Shown: positions 1 to 8,936 of the stretch, one piece after another
Layout of the letters: every line of letters begins with the position of its first letter
How positions within the stretch are numbered: position 1 is the stretch's first letter
Assembly: GCA_937949995.1 (NCBI GenBank)
Contig: CALFEO010000035.1
Coordinates: 1 to 46,099 of the forward strand
Direction: 5' to 3'
Source of the DNA: an uncultured bacterium
Lineage (GTDB): Bacteria > Patescibacteriota > Patescibacteriia > 2-12-FULL-60-25
Length of the DNA stretch: 46,099 nt
Translations under genes and position numbers: made by a program
Notes under the pieces: model-generated
The model's input: the letters and a program-made list of their open reading frames with translations, nothing else
What the model was told of the DNA's origin: nothing
Databases searched by the model: none

Positions 1-33
1 TGTTGACGAGCATATCTCTATTTTAGCATAGAG

Positions 34-165
34 TTTGCTAGTCTAGAGCCTTATTTATATAATGATCAAATTCCAGTATTATGCATCATGCATTGTACAT
101 TATGCATTAATATCGTTAATCAAGTGCCAATATTATGCATCATGCATTATTCATTATGAATGAAA
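34..165. repeat. Inverted repeat block, ATGCAT-rich family (R1)
   Basis: Short degenerate units around TATTATGCATCATGCATT alternate in both orientations. The segment at 51-97 recurs almost unchanged at about 10594-10640, next to the fmt gene. Positions 34-50 are the exact inverse of 46055-46071 near the other end of the window. No coding sequence lies in 1-171. Confidence 0.8.
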
Positions 166-171
166 ACGTAT

Positions 172-579
172 TTACTCAATCCCCTTTTTAATCTTCTCGG
201 CGATCTCCGCAGCTTCCCCTTGTCCGTAGGCCGTGCCGGGCCAGTGGCGGTGGCCGTCGCCTGTTTTGCGTGGAATGACATGAAAGTGGACATGAGGAAC
301 AACCTGGCCGGCCGCCGTGTAATTGTTCTGGCCGATATTGATGCCGTCGACATTTTCTTGAGCCAAAAGCGCTTTCATGGTTTTTTTGATGACCTGCATG
401 ACCGGTAAAATGTATTCATCATCCAAATCATGCAATTGTTCGACATGAATCTTAGGCAGAACCAAGACATGCCCCGGATTTACGGGATTGATATCCAAAA
501 ATGCGGCGACTTTCTCGTCTTCGTAAACGAAATCCGCAGAGATTTCTTTATTCAAGATTTTACAAAATAGACAGGACAT
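172..579 (-). CDS. HIT family nucleotide hydrolase
   Basis: This 135-residue protein is a full-length histidine triad (HIT) protein of the Hint/HinT type. The family hydrolyses purine nucleoside phosphoramidates and related AMP conjugates in the cytoplasm. The catalytic triad HVHFH is at residues 96-100, followed by VIPR. An N-terminal CLFC pair (C3, C6) is common in bacterial members and may bind zinc. The start chosen is the first ATG; repeats lie directly upstream. It is transcribed towards the window edge and is separated from the next minus-strand gene by a repeat block, so it is probably its own unit. The family assignment is safe; the physiological substrate is unknown. Confidence 0.95.
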   Translation of the reverse strand: MSCLFCKILNKEISADFVYEDEKVAAFLDINPVNPGHVLVLPKIHVEQLHDLDDEYILPVMQVIKKTMKALLAQENVDGINIGQNNYTAAGQVVPHVHFHVIPRKTGDGHRHWPGTAYGQGEAAEIAEKIKKGIE

Positions 580-595
580 AGGAATAACGAATTAC

Positions 596-722
596 GTTTG
601 TAACGTCTTTAGTAACAAGTTCATCAAGACTAAAGTTCATCAAGAGTAACTAAAGTGACTCTTGATGAACTTTATACTTTTAACTTGATGAACTCATGCG
701 TCAATCAAGGTTCAGACAATGT
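596..722. repeat. Inverted repeat block (TTCATCAAG/CTTGATGAA family, R2)
   Basis: Tandem units such as AAGTTCATCAAGACTAAAG run in one direction, then in the inverse direction (CTCTTGATGAACTT), so the block can fold into a long hairpin. It ends with CAATCAAGGTTCAGACAAT, a tail that recurs at 28515-28533. It fills the gap between the HIT gene and its upstream neighbour. Confidence 0.8.
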
Positions 723-724
723 TA

Positions 725-1090
725 TTAGTTCGCATCATCCATCGCCACGGACCAGGCGAGGATGAGGAGGATGGTGGAGCCGGTTAAGAGTAAGGTTCTT
801 AGGCCATAGCTTGGCACATTTGCAAGGAGTGAGGCAAGTAAGAGAAATGCGATGATGATGCCGGCGATTATGTGGAGACGGTTCAAAAAGCCTTTACGGC
901 GTTTTTTGAAAGCCAAAAGCGCGATGATTATTAAGAAAGTTAAGGGTAAAAGATCGACCAAGTTAATGAAAGGCAAAACCGATCCGGGCATGAGCCATTC
1001 GATGGCGATTAAAGCTGCGACCGTGAATAAAAACGCGTAGCCGGTTTGGGCGGCGAAATGTTTTCCGGCTTCTTTGAGAGTTATACTCAT
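725..1090 (-). CDS. Small integral membrane protein, unknown function
   Basis: A 121-residue hydrophobic protein with about four predicted membrane segments, separated by a basic cytoplasmic stretch (KKRRKGFLNR). I recognise no family. I chose the ATG at 1088-1090 because it overlaps the TGA of the upstream gene as ATGA, a classic translational coupling signal; an in-frame ATG at 1102 also exists. The coupling suggests it works with the 486-residue membrane-anchored protein encoded just upstream. The C-terminus (VAMDDAN) is polar. Function cannot be inferred beyond membrane location. Confidence 0.7.
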   Translation of the reverse strand: MSITLKEAGKHFAAQTGYAFLFTVAALIAIEWLMPGSVLPFINLVDLLPLTFLIIIALLAFKKRRKGFLNRLHIIAGIIIAFLLLASLLANVPSYGLRTLLLTGSTILLILAWSVAMDDAN

Positions 1091-2547
1091 AAGCGATTCC
1101 ATGCGTTTTTGGCTTCTTTATACAAAACTTGCGACCATGTTTGCCAATTCATGGGCGGACGGCGGTAGGTGAGTTTGACGGAGCGGATATCGATGGCGCC
1201 GGCGCGCGACCCGATGCCCGGAGCCGAAAGAACCAAGCGGATCATATCCGAGGACTCGGGAATGGTGAACTCGGTTTTGGCGCGCATCCAACCATCTGCC
1301 AAAGGAGTGATTTTTTGATAATTTGTCAACACTGCCTCCAAGCCCTCTGCGACGCCATGAGTTTCGGGTTTTAATCGCCGGGGCTCGGGTTCAAAAAAAG
1401 CGGATTCGGACAGTGCGAAAAATCCATCGGATATCAGGCGTATATCGCCAACCGGAGCGACGAGTTGTACGGGCGTATCGATATCATCGGCGCGATCGAT
1501 GCGAACAGCCGCGTGGGTTTGCAGCACCTTGCCCGAAGTTGGACCAAAAGTGATTTCTTGCAGGCCTTCTTTATGAAAAGTTTCAGCGACAATATGACGG
1601 GCGGTGGTATAACCGATGAAAGGCTGAGGCTCGGCGCGAAAGCCGACCACATCACCGATATGCAAGCGCGGACCAATCACGAAACGCGGATTGGTGGTGG
1701 ATATTTCACGGATGAATATATCATCATCGGCCAATAAGCGAATGCGATAAACACCGGCATCAAGGCCGTTTTGTTTTATAGCAACAGGTATGCGGCTGCT
1801 GTAGCCGGTATCAAGTGATCCGCTGGCGCCGACAGCATCATATTTTATGACTTGACCGTTTTTACTGATTTCGATGGCCAACAATCCCCCGCTGCGGTTG
1901 CGGTTAACATCCTGAATTTTCAGCTCGATATCGATTTTGCCGCCCGCAGGCACAACCCATAAATCGTGCTGACCACGCAAAGAAACTTCGTAAACCAACT
2001 TTTCGACAGGTGCGGGGTCGGCAATTAGCGGCATGGTGGTTGTGGTTAGCCAAACAGCCAAATTACGAGTATCCGGATCATCCAACCGATCTTTGGTGAC
2101 GGTTTTATAGATAAAACCCTGTTTACCGGTTTGCGATGTGACGGATTGCCAATCAGCGGATTCCAACATCTCCGAATACCAAGGAAACATATCCATTTGT
2201 AAACCGGCTTTATCTCGGACAATTCCCAGTTCCACCAAAGGTTGATGCATGACTTTGAATTCCATCTCAACCTCGACTTTGGGATAAGGACCGGGCACGC
2301 GCGCATTGATATAAACCGGATCTTCAATGACGCGCTGGCCCACAAAACCATGTTCCGCATCTTTGGCGGATATGGTGCGCTCGGCCGGTAAAAATTGATA
2401 AACAAAGGCCGAGGTACCGCTAAGATTACTCTCGGCCACAAATACTCCGCTTACGGGAAACCTTAAACTTAAAATAAAAAAAACCGCCCCCAAGCCCAAT
2501 ATCCAAGGGATGACACAAAATAGGTAGACAAGGGGCTTGGGCAACAT
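1087..2547 (-). CDS. Membrane-anchored exported protein, unknown function
   Basis: A 486-residue protein with one N-terminal membrane segment (about residues 5-28) followed by a large beta-rich extracytoplasmic region with Ig-like or carbohydrate-binding-like stretches. No catalytic motif is recognisable. The reading frame is open for a further 21 codons upstream, but that stretch is translated AT-rich repeat (R7), so I place the start at the ATG at 2545-2547 (MLPKPLVYLF). It overlaps the small membrane protein downstream and is probably co-transcribed with it. The upstream membrane glycosyltransferase gene suggests a role in the cell surface, but this is only context. Confidence 0.7.
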   Translation of the reverse strand: MLPKPLVYLFCVIPWILGLGAVFFILSLRFPVSGVFVAESNLSGTSAFVYQFLPAERTISAKDAEHGFVGQRVIEDPVYINARVPGPYPKVEVEMEFKVMHQPLVELGIVRDKAGLQMDMFPWYSEMLESADWQSVTSQTGKQGFIYKTVTKDRLDDPDTRNLAVWLTTTTMPLIADPAPVEKLVYEVSLRGQHDLWVVPAGGKIDIELKIQDVNRNRSGGLLAIEISKNGQVIKYDAVGASGSLDTGYSSRIPVAIKQNGLDAGVYRIRLLADDDIFIREISTTNPRFVIGPRLHIGDVVGFRAEPQPFIGYTTARHIVAETFHKEGLQEITFGPTSGKVLQTHAAVRIDRADDIDTPVQLVAPVGDIRLISDGFFALSESAFFEPEPRRLKPETHGVAEGLEAVLTNYQKITPLADGWMRAKTEFTIPESSDMIRLVLSAPGIGSRAGAIDIRSVKLTYRRPPMNWQTWSQVLYKEAKNAWNRL

Positions 2548-2703
2548 AGCTTGTGCGCTTCGCGCAAAATAATAAAGTAACAAATAATAAATAATAAAGA
2601 CAACCTCCAACGCTGCGCGAAATAATAAAGTAACAAATAATAAATAATAAAGATAAAACCCTCCGCTCGCTTTATTATTTATTATTTGTTATTTATTATT
2701 TGT
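2548..2703. repeat. AATAATAAATAATAAAG repeat block (R7)
   Basis: Units of AATAATAAATAATAAAG are followed by the inverse TTTATTATTTATTATTTG, around a core that reads CCTCCGCTCGCTTTATT. The same family with the same core (AAAGCGAGCGGAGGGT) recurs at 45872-46053. It separates the stop codon of the GT39-like gene from the next gene. Confidence 0.8.
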
Positions 2704-4360
2704 TTTGTACATGATACATCGTTTGATTGTTGATTGTGAAGCGCGGGATCAAGTTGAGATTGTATGAGTTCCAATCCGCGATGCCGTTTTCGTCTTGGGT
2801 GGTTTGGAAGATGGCGACTTCGGCTCCGGCGGAGATAAGCTCCGCGATTTGAGTTTTACTTGGCATTGGTGAAGCGGAAAGCCAATAAGGGAAAAAGATT
2901 TTGTCACTGCGGTCGGATAAGACTATGGCGTTTTGGCCAAGTGATTTGGCCGAGGCTTGGCGTATTTGCTGATAGGCGATTAATTCACGTTCATTGGCGG
3001 CTATGCCCTCGTCATCACGCTCCACCGCAGACCAAACTCCAAACATTATCAGACAAACGGCCAAACAATATCCCAGAATTTTTATAGTCCATAACCTCAT
3101 CATCTTGGACAGTAAATGACCGAAAGCGAGAGCGAAAACGATGGATGCGGGCACAGTGTAACGTAAAAAAGAGTTACCGACGCTGATTTGATTGAGTTTG
3201 ACATGATCTTGATAAATTCCATTGCCGTAAAAAACGGTTACCGCGCAAAAGCTCCATACCAAAGCCATTATCCCCCACTTATTTGATGATTTCCAAGATT
3301 TTTCTTTATACAAAAAGTATAAAGACGCAAATAAAACCAACATCCACGGCCAAAGCATGATGCCAAAATAATTTTTGACATTCCATAAAACATTGCGGGG
3401 ATGGATGCCGAAAGGCAACGAATCCAACAAACCAACATTGCGACTGTAAGTTGCGTCCATTCCCTCTGCACCATCCCCGGCTGCGATGCCGGCAACAATT
3501 TCAGGTCGAACTTGGTAACCGCTCACAAACCAATTACCGTAAGTGTCGGCGCCGAGTTTGGCGGTGAATAACAGGATCAGAATCAAGGGGATGATGAAAA
3601 GTCCCATGTCGAACGTTAAACGTCGAACGTCTACCAACTTTCGACACTCCTTCGCCGAGGCTTCGGAGCTCGGGCGTTTGACGTTTGACGTTTGACGTTC
3701 GACGTTGGTATTGAGGTTGTTGCGGCGGTGAAGGAAGGCGAAGATGATGGTTGGGATTATCCAGACAGCTTCGAGCGGGCGGATGGCCAAGGCCAGTCCG
3801 GCAAACAATCCGGCTATGGGGTAAGTGATTTTTTTACGTTCGTGATTAACCAGATACCAAACCCAAATCAGTAAACATAATTGCGTCATTTGCGGAAAAA
3901 CCCCGCGATTTGTATAGATGATAACAGAGGGGAAACTCATCCAAATAACAGAGGTCATCAACTTGATGCTGTCGGGCCATTGTTTGGGCAGGATATGCCA
4001 GAGAGCGAAGATGGTGAAAAACGCGAAAATCGGAACGAAGAAACCCAGGCCAAGATAACCGGACAATTTATAAACCATCGACAATAATAAAGGCATGCCC
4101 AAAAAACCAACGGGGGCGATGCTTTTTGTTTCCGGTACGAAAACAAAACTGCGCGGTGTCAGCCATAAAAATCGCTCGGTGTACTCGGATTGCAAGCCAA
4201 AAGCGCCTTGCCGGGCGTAAGAAACGGCGCTGACAATGTTAGCGGTTTCGTCGGGGCTCATGCGGATATTATTTGAAGCTAAAGGCAAACGTATCCACAG
4301 GCTGAACAAAGCAAACAGCAAAATGCCGGACGATATCCACAAAATTACTCTATTTTTCAT
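2696..4360 (-). CDS. GT39/ArnT-like membrane glycosyltransferase with in-frame repeat insert
   Basis: A 554-residue polytopic membrane protein. The N-terminus has a membrane segment followed by an acidic SPDETANI motif in the first extracytoplasmic loop, as in the GT-C fold (PMT/ArnT) that uses polyprenyl-phosphate sugars. About ten further membrane segments follow and the C-terminus is a soluble tail. Residues about 218-253 are not family sequence: they are translated repeat DNA (see 3602-3711) in the loop after the membrane segment at about 200-210. Its promoter region is divergent from the exported protein at 4408. Likely role: glycosylation of surface polymers or proteins. Substrate unknown. 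Confidence 0.75.
   Translation of the reverse strand: MKNRVILWISSGILLFALFSLWIRLPLASNNIRMSPDETANIVSAVSYARQGAFGLQSEYTERFLWLTPRSFVFVPETKSIAPVGFLGMPLLLSMVYKLSGYLGLGFFVPIFAFFTIFALWHILPKQWPDSIKLMTSVIWMSFPSVIIYTNRGVFPQMTQLCLLIWVWYLVNHERKKITYPIAGLFAGLALAIRPLEAVWIIPTIIFAFLHRRNNLNTNVERQTSNVKRPSSEASAKECRKLVDVRRLTFDMGLFIIPLILILLFTAKLGADTYGNWFVSGYQVRPEIVAGIAAGDGAEGMDATYSRNVGLLDSLPFGIHPRNVLWNVKNYFGIMLWPWMLVLFASLYFLYKEKSWKSSNKWGIMALVWSFCAVTVFYGNGIYQDHVKLNQISVGNSFLRYTVPASIVFALAFGHLLSKMMRLWTIKILGYCLAVCLIMFGVWSAVERDDEGIAANERELIAYQQIRQASAKSLGQNAIVLSDRSDKIFFPYWLSASPMPSKTQIAELISAGAEVAIFQTTQDENGIADWNSYNLNLIPRFTINNQTMYHVQNK
3602..3711 (-). repeat. In-frame repeat insert inside the glycosyltransferase (R8)
   Basis: Two arms of tandem GACGTTTGACGTT-like units in opposite orientations flank a core around CTTCGCCGAGGCTTCGGAG. 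On the coding strand it reads NVERQTSNVKR, then SSEASAKE, then DVRRLTFD. The same composite (arm, SEASAKE core, arm) sits in mnmA at 29243-29389, and a related copy is in the GT4-GT2 gene. Confidence 0.9.
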
Positions 4361-4370
4361 AAAAATATGC

Positions 4371-4399
4371 TACATGTTTTTGGGTTTTTGTGCTAGGTT
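4371..4399 (+). promoter_or_regulatory. Probable extended -10 promoter of the transglycosylase-like gene
   Basis: TGC followed by TAGGTT (4394-4399) forms an extended -10 box ending 8 nt before the ATG at 4408; the -35 is weak (TACATG). The spacer TTTTTGGGTTTTT closely resembles that of the non-coding RNA promoter at 26436. Confidence 0.5.
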
Positions 4400-4407
4400 A
4401 TATGAGT

Positions 4408-5850
4408 ATGAAAATCAATTCAAAATTTTTTGGTATTTACGTGCTTATCGCTACGGCGGTTGCAGTGGCCTTTCCTTTGCCCTCTTTGGCTCAATCAGCA
4501 TTAATTATCGATCAAATCGGGTTTAATCCCAACATGATATTAACGGACGATGATATTTTTAATCCGGATGGAGTCAGCTATGAATATTTGGTTAATTTTG
4601 CCAAAAGCAAGGGCAAAATGGCTGATATTATGGTGCAGGATATTGACGGCGTAATGAAGACTCCGATTGACGTTATCTGGCGGGCTTCGCGAACTTACCG
4701 AATGAACCCGCGCTATTTACTGGCACTCATCCAAAAAGAACAATCTTTGGTCGAGGATCCCGAACCATCGGAAAGACGCCTGGATTGGGCGGCGGGCTAT
4801 GGAGTTTGCGACAGTTGCAGTAAGGATGATCCGCGCATACAAGATTTTAAAGGCTTTGCCAACCAAATCGAATATGCCTCTAAACAACACCGCGAAAAAT
4901 ACCTGCAACAGTTGCTGACAACCGGACAGACAATCGGAGGAAAAGGCATCGGTATATCCATGATGATCAGCGGAATGGAAATTATTCCGCAAAACAAAGC
5001 CACGGCCATGCTTTATACGTACACTCCGCACGTGCATGGTAATTTGGTTTTATGGCGCATATGGCAACGTTGGTTCTCGCAATCATTTCCCAACGGCACA
5101 ATCGTTCGTGCCATGCCGAGCGAAGATGTTTACATGATTCAAAACCGTCAAAAACGCAAATTTTTATCTGAAACGGTTCTCTTATCAATGACCAATCCCG
5201 ATAAAATCGTGGAAGCCTCGGAAACGTCCTTAGCATCATATCCCGAGGGAGAACCGATGCGCTTTCCGCAATATTCGTTGTTAAGAGATCCTGACGGAGC
5301 AATCTATCTTTTGGCCCAAGAGGGAAAAAGACGCATTGTGAACATGGAGACATTCAGGCAATTCGGTTTCAACGAAGACGAAATCATTGAGGTTCAATTT
5401 GATGAAATAGATGCCATCGCAACGGCTCAGCCTATCAACCAACAAACCGTTTTTCCACAAGGAGCCTTGGTAAAAGCGCCGGATTCGCCGACAGTTTGGT
5501 ATGTGGAAAGCAACAAAAAATATGCTGTTCCGGATGAAGTATTCCTAAAAGTGTATTTCACGCGCCGTCCCATAGTCAGCGTTCCGCAATTGACCATAGA
5601 TACTTACGGAGATGCCGGCGAATACAAGTTGCATGAAGGTGAGTTGGTAAAAGGCTCGGATCCAACGGTATATGTCTTGGAAAACGGCCAATTGCGTCCG
5701 ATTCCGACTGAAGAAGTCTTTTTGGGAATGGGCTGGAAATGGCAAAATATCATCACTGTTCCCGACAGAGTGCTTTTGACGTATAATACCGGCGATGTAC
5801 TTAACTTGGGTAATTTGGCAACTCAACCGGTAACAACCGCTACGGAATAA
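4408..5850 (+). CDS. Exported lytic-transglycosylase-like protein with wall-associated repeats
   Basis: A 480-residue protein with a signal peptide (cleavage probably after SLAQS). Next comes a lysozyme-like segment with RMNPRYLLALIQKEQSL and WAAGYGVCD, resembling the helix bearing the catalytic Glu of soluble lytic transglycosylases. The C-terminal half has four copies of a roughly 40-residue repeat of the pattern LVK..DSP.VYYVE.GK...I..E.F. The same repeat, including the decapeptide MGWKWQNIIT, ends the D,D-carboxypeptidase at 31238. I chose the third in-frame start (4408): it begins the signal peptide and lies 8 nt after the -10 box. Likely role: peptidoglycan remodelling outside the membrane; catalysis is inferred. 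Confidence 0.7.
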   Translation: MKINSKFFGIYVLIATAVAVAFPLPSLAQSALIIDQIGFNPNMILTDDDIFNPDGVSYEYLVNFAKSKGKMADIMVQDIDGVMKTPIDVIWRASRTYRMNPRYLLALIQKEQSLVEDPEPSERRLDWAAGYGVCDSCSKDDPRIQDFKGFANQIEYASKQHREKYLQQLLTTGQTIGGKGIGISMMISGMEIIPQNKATAMLYTYTPHVHGNLVLWRIWQRWFSQSFPNGTIVRAMPSEDVYMIQNRQKRKFLSETVLLSMTNPDKIVEASETSLASYPEGEPMRFPQYSLLRDPDGAIYLLAQEGKRRIVNMETFRQFGFNEDEIIEVQFDEIDAIATAQPINQQTVFPQGALVKAPDSPTVWYVESNKKYAVPDEVFLKVYFTRRPIVSVPQLTIDTYGDAGEYKLHEGELVKGSDPTVYVLENGQLRPIPTEEVFLGMGWKWQNIITVPDRVLLTYNTGDVLNLGNLATQPVTTATE

Positions 5851-5861
5851 CTGACGCATGA

Positions 5862-5971
5862 AACGTTCATAACGTTTATAACGTTTTTAACGAGTTAAGC
5901 AGTAACCCGGTAAACATCACAACTCGTTACAAACATTATAAACGTTACAGACGTTATAGTAGTTATAAACG
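5862..5971. repeat. AACGTTTATAACG inverted repeat block (R3)
   Basis: About ten-base units (AACGTTCATAACGTTTATAACG) ending in AACGAGTTAAG are mirrored by AACTCGTTACAAACATTATAAACG. The block fills the gap between the transglycosylase-like gene and the MEMO-like gene and could form a long stem. Confidence 0.8.
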
Positions 5972-5991
5972 CAGCCGAAGGCTGAAAAAAT

Positions 5992-6783
5992 ATGATCGTT
6001 TTTGGTGCAATTGTTCCCCATTCTCCATTGTTGATACCGAGTATCGGCAAAGAACAGCGGGAGAAATTAAAAATAACGCTCGATGCGATAGCGCAAATCG
6101 AGCAATTATGTTATCTGGCAAAGCCGGAGACCGTAGTCATAATCGCTCCGCATGGCCCCAGGTATCCTGACGCTTTTTCAGCCAACATGGCAGGCAACTA
6201 TACGGGAACCTTAAAATCCTTCGGTGATTTTGCCACAACCATCAAAGCCAAAAGCGACTACATGATCATGGATCGCGCTCATCGCAAAATGCGCGAAGAA
6301 GATATCCCCTTTACCCTGACTTCGAGCGAAGAATTGGATTATGGCTTTACCATACCGATTTTATTATTGACACAACATTTGCAAAACTGGAAATTGATAC
6401 CGCTTTCGCCCTCCATGATGGACGGAAAAGCCCATTACGAATTCGGCCGGCAGATGAAAAGAATACTGCATATGGAAAAGCGCCGTATAGCCATAATCGC
6501 CAGCGCTGATTTATCACATAAGCTTAACGCGCAATCTCCGGGCGGAGCGTCCGAGGAAGGGCCCAAATTTGATGAAATGATTAAAAACGGCATTGTTTCA
6601 GAAGATTCAACTCCGCTTCTAACCATGCCCGCTGAAATAGTTGAAAACTCAGGACAATGCGGTTACCGCCCAATTTGCACTTTATTGGGAATGATGGATA
6701 AGATGAATGTTAACCGCCAATTGCTGAGCTACGAAGCTCCATTTGGGGTAGGATATTTAACAGCCAAGTTTGAAGTAGCGTGA
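5992..6783 (+). CDS. MEMO/LigB-like class III extradiol dioxygenase fold protein
   Basis: A 263-residue cytoplasmic protein. It has VPHSPLLIP at the N-terminus, APHGPRYP around residue 52 and SADLSHKL around residue 170; these histidines match the metal ligands of the LigB/MEMO (AmmeMemoRadiSam protein B) superfamily. Bacterial members are not known to cleave catechols and usually accompany an AMMECR1 protein and a radical SAM protein; neither partner is in this window. It is flanked by repeat blocks on both sides, so it is likely monocistronic. Fold assignment is good; reaction unknown. Confidence 0.75.
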   Translation: MIVFGAIVPHSPLLIPSIGKEQREKLKITLDAIAQIEQLCYLAKPETVVIIAPHGPRYPDAFSANMAGNYTGTLKSFGDFATTIKAKSDYMIMDRAHRKMREEDIPFTLTSSEELDYGFTIPILLLTQHLQNWKLIPLSPSMMDGKAHYEFGRQMKRILHMEKRRIAIIASADLSHKLNAQSPGGASEEGPKFDEMIKNGIVSEDSTPLLTMPAEIVENSGQCGYRPICTLLGMMDKMNVNRQLLSYEAPFGVGYLTAKFEVA

Positions 6784-6784
6784 T

Positions 6785-7000
6785 ATCAGAGTTCATCAAG
6801 ATAAAAGTTAAAAGTTCGTCAGGAGTTTATCCCACTACGCCTCAACGGCTTCGCGGGACAGGTCAAGTTGAAAGTCTAAAGTCTATCAAGAGCTTCTAAA
6901 ATTACTCTTGATGAACCTTGATCTTGATGAACTTGTTACTTGGTTTGATAAACTTTAGACTTGATGAACTTGTTACTTGGTCGGATGAACTGATACGTTA
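6785..7000. repeat. R2 inverted repeat block upstream of priA-like gene
   Basis: Repeated TTCATCAAGA/TCTTGATGAAC units in both orientations, with the variants AGTTCGTCAGGAG and TTGTTACTTGGT. Inside is a GC-rich stretch (TCCCACTACGCCTCAACGG) that resembles one at 12318-12343. No coding sequence in this 229-bp gap. Confidence 0.8.
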
Positions 7001-7012
7001 CGACATTATTTT

Positions 7013-8770
7013 ATGTTTATCTCTGTCATTCCGGCGTTGAAGATGCCTTTTGGGCATTGTTTTTTTGATTATGAGATGAACGAGGGCGATGTGCATGTTG
7101 GTGATTTGATATTGGTGCCGTTTCGCAAACAAATGATTGCGGGATTGGTTGCCAAAAAATCACCCAACAGCGAATGGGCGGAAAAAGCGATCAAGATCAG
7201 CAACCCGCAAAAAATAGCCAAACTCCCCGAAGCCATGGCTGAATTTTGCATAACAGCGGCTTCTGAAAGTTTTGTCTCACCGCCAACCATGTTAAATGCC
7301 TGGCTACGGACGGTGCCCAAACGCTTTTCCGAAGAAGCTCATACTCCCTTAAGAAATACCACCTTGCCAAAAAACGCCGAACGAAATGAGATCAGATATT
7401 TGATTAACCGCTATATCGGTCCGCAAGGAATACTGGAAACCGTTACGGCGAATCAAGCCAATGGCAGAGTTTTATTGCTTACCCCGTGGAAACGTCGAGC
7501 TGCTTTTTTAGCATCCAAGCTGGGCGCTCCGGCTTTGCATACGGATGTTGCGTATGGAGGAGCTTGGCGGATTTGGACGGATTTTTTGAATAAACCTCAC
7601 GGAATCTTAATAACGACTCGTTTAGGGGCTTGGCTCTCCGCCATAGCCGATGTGGTGATAATAGACGAACCCGAGAACGATGATTTTAAGCAAGATGAGC
7701 TTACGCCAAGGTATGATGCACGGCGTATTGTGGCGCTGGCCCGCGATTTTAATCCGTCGATGCGCATCATCAGCATCGGCACAACACCGAACTTGGCGGA
7801 TTATGCCGAAGATCCGCATCGGGCATCCACAGCTCCTGAGATAGATGCGGAGATTGATTTTGCCAGATTGGATCCAAAAAACAGATCCCCCTTAGAGATG
7901 CTGACCAACGAAGCTTTTATAGCCATAAGTGCAGCGGTTGCAAACAAAGCTCCGGTAAGGATTTTACACACCGTGCTTGGCACACGAGGCCGAGTGCGCT
8001 GTGCGGATTGCGATTGGCTTATGGAGTGCGCGGATTGTCACGTCGGTTTACGCAACATGCAAAATCATGCTTTTTGCCCAAGATGTGAAAGAAAGACAGA
8101 TTTGCCGATGTCATGCCCGCGATGCGGATCAGCCAATCTATCAAAAGCTATAATCGGCTGTGACGGTTTGCTGAAGATCTGCGCCACTCACTTTCCCAAT
8201 GCGGACATTAAAGTTTTGGATTTGCATGAATGGATTATGCAACCAATTAAACCGGGCTCGTTATTAGTTGTAACCAATATCGCTTATATGGGCGGTTATG
8301 CGGAAGATATTCGTAAACAGGAAAGGCCGGTTTTGGCACTTAGAAGATTTGCGTCTCAAGCTTGCGTCGCAAAATGCAAGTTGATTTTTCAAGGTCAATC
8401 ACCCCTTATCGACACAGCTCCATCATGGCTGAATCCTCAAGGTTTGACCAAACAATGGGAACTGGAAATGAAAGATCGCCAGGACTTTCTCTACCCGCCG
8501 GCGCAAATAATATGTAAATTGATACAGGTGGGTAAACCGGAAAACGCGGATATGATAAAATCTAAACTACAAGAAATATGTGTGAAAAACCCGGACTGGA
8601 GATTTCGTGGACCCTATCCCATTGAGTATTTGGCAAAAACCCGTGAACCAAGGAGTATTTTTCACATACTACCCCCCAAATCAGCCACCAGAACCGATTT
8701 GATCAACGAGTTAAGCGTTCTAACAGCCTACGGTATCGTAGATCTTGACCCAATCGCATTTTTCTGCTAA
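7013..8770 (+). CDS. priA: PriA-like primosomal protein lacking Walker A
   Basis: A 585-residue relative of the replication restart helicase PriA, which normally has about 730 residues. The N-terminal DNA-binding region is recognisable (about 1-100). The DEAH-like box is IIDEPE (residues 216-221) followed by FKQDELTPRYDAR, which matches PriA FKQDE..RYHAR. The zinc module has eight cysteines (330, 333, 339, 342, 355, 358, 368, 371). The region that should hold the P-loop (about 120-155) has no GxGKT motif, and the N-terminal part of the helicase domain is shortened. It probably cannot hydrolyse ATP as PriA does and may act as a structural primosome factor. It stands alone between repeat blocks. 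Confidence 0.8.
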   Translation: MFISVIPALKMPFGHCFFDYEMNEGDVHVGDLILVPFRKQMIAGLVAKKSPNSEWAEKAIKISNPQKIAKLPEAMAEFCITAASESFVSPPTMLNAWLRTVPKRFSEEAHTPLRNTTLPKNAERNEIRYLINRYIGPQGILETVTANQANGRVLLLTPWKRRAAFLASKLGAPALHTDVAYGGAWRIWTDFLNKPHGILITTRLGAWLSAIADVVIIDEPENDDFKQDELTPRYDARRIVALARDFNPSMRIISIGTTPNLADYAEDPHRASTAPEIDAEIDFARLDPKNRSPLEMLTNEAFIAISAAVANKAPVRILHTVLGTRGRVRCADCDWLMECADCHVGLRNMQNHAFCPRCERKTDLPMSCPRCGSANLSKAIIGCDGLLKICATHFPNADIKVLDLHEWIMQPIKPGSLLVVTNIAYMGGYAEDIRKQERPVLALRRFASQACVAKCKLIFQGQSPLIDTAPSWLNPQGLTKQWELEMKDRQDFLYPPAQIICKLIQVGKPENADMIKSKLQEICVKNPDWRFRGPYPIEYLAKTREPRSIFHILPPKSATRTDLINELSVLTAYGIVDLDPIAFFC

Positions 8771-8778
8771 ACTGACCT

Positions 8779-8932
8779 ATCAGTTCATCAAGTTAAAAGT
8801 AACAAGTTCATCAGGAGTTCATCAGGAGTTCATCAAGTTAAAAGTAACAAGTTCATCAAGAGAGGCCGAGGTTATTCTTGATGAACTTTAGACTTGACGA
8901 ACTTGTTACTTGGTCGGATGAACTTTAATCTT
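8779..8932. repeat. R2 inverted repeat block upstream of def
   Basis: Tandem AAGTTCATCAGGAGTTCATC units, then the inverse CTTGATGAACTTTAGACTTG. The last bases (AACTTTAATC) run to within a few bases of the def start codon, so the repeat may supply the promoter or leader of def. Confidence 0.75.
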
Positions 8933-8936
8933 ATTT

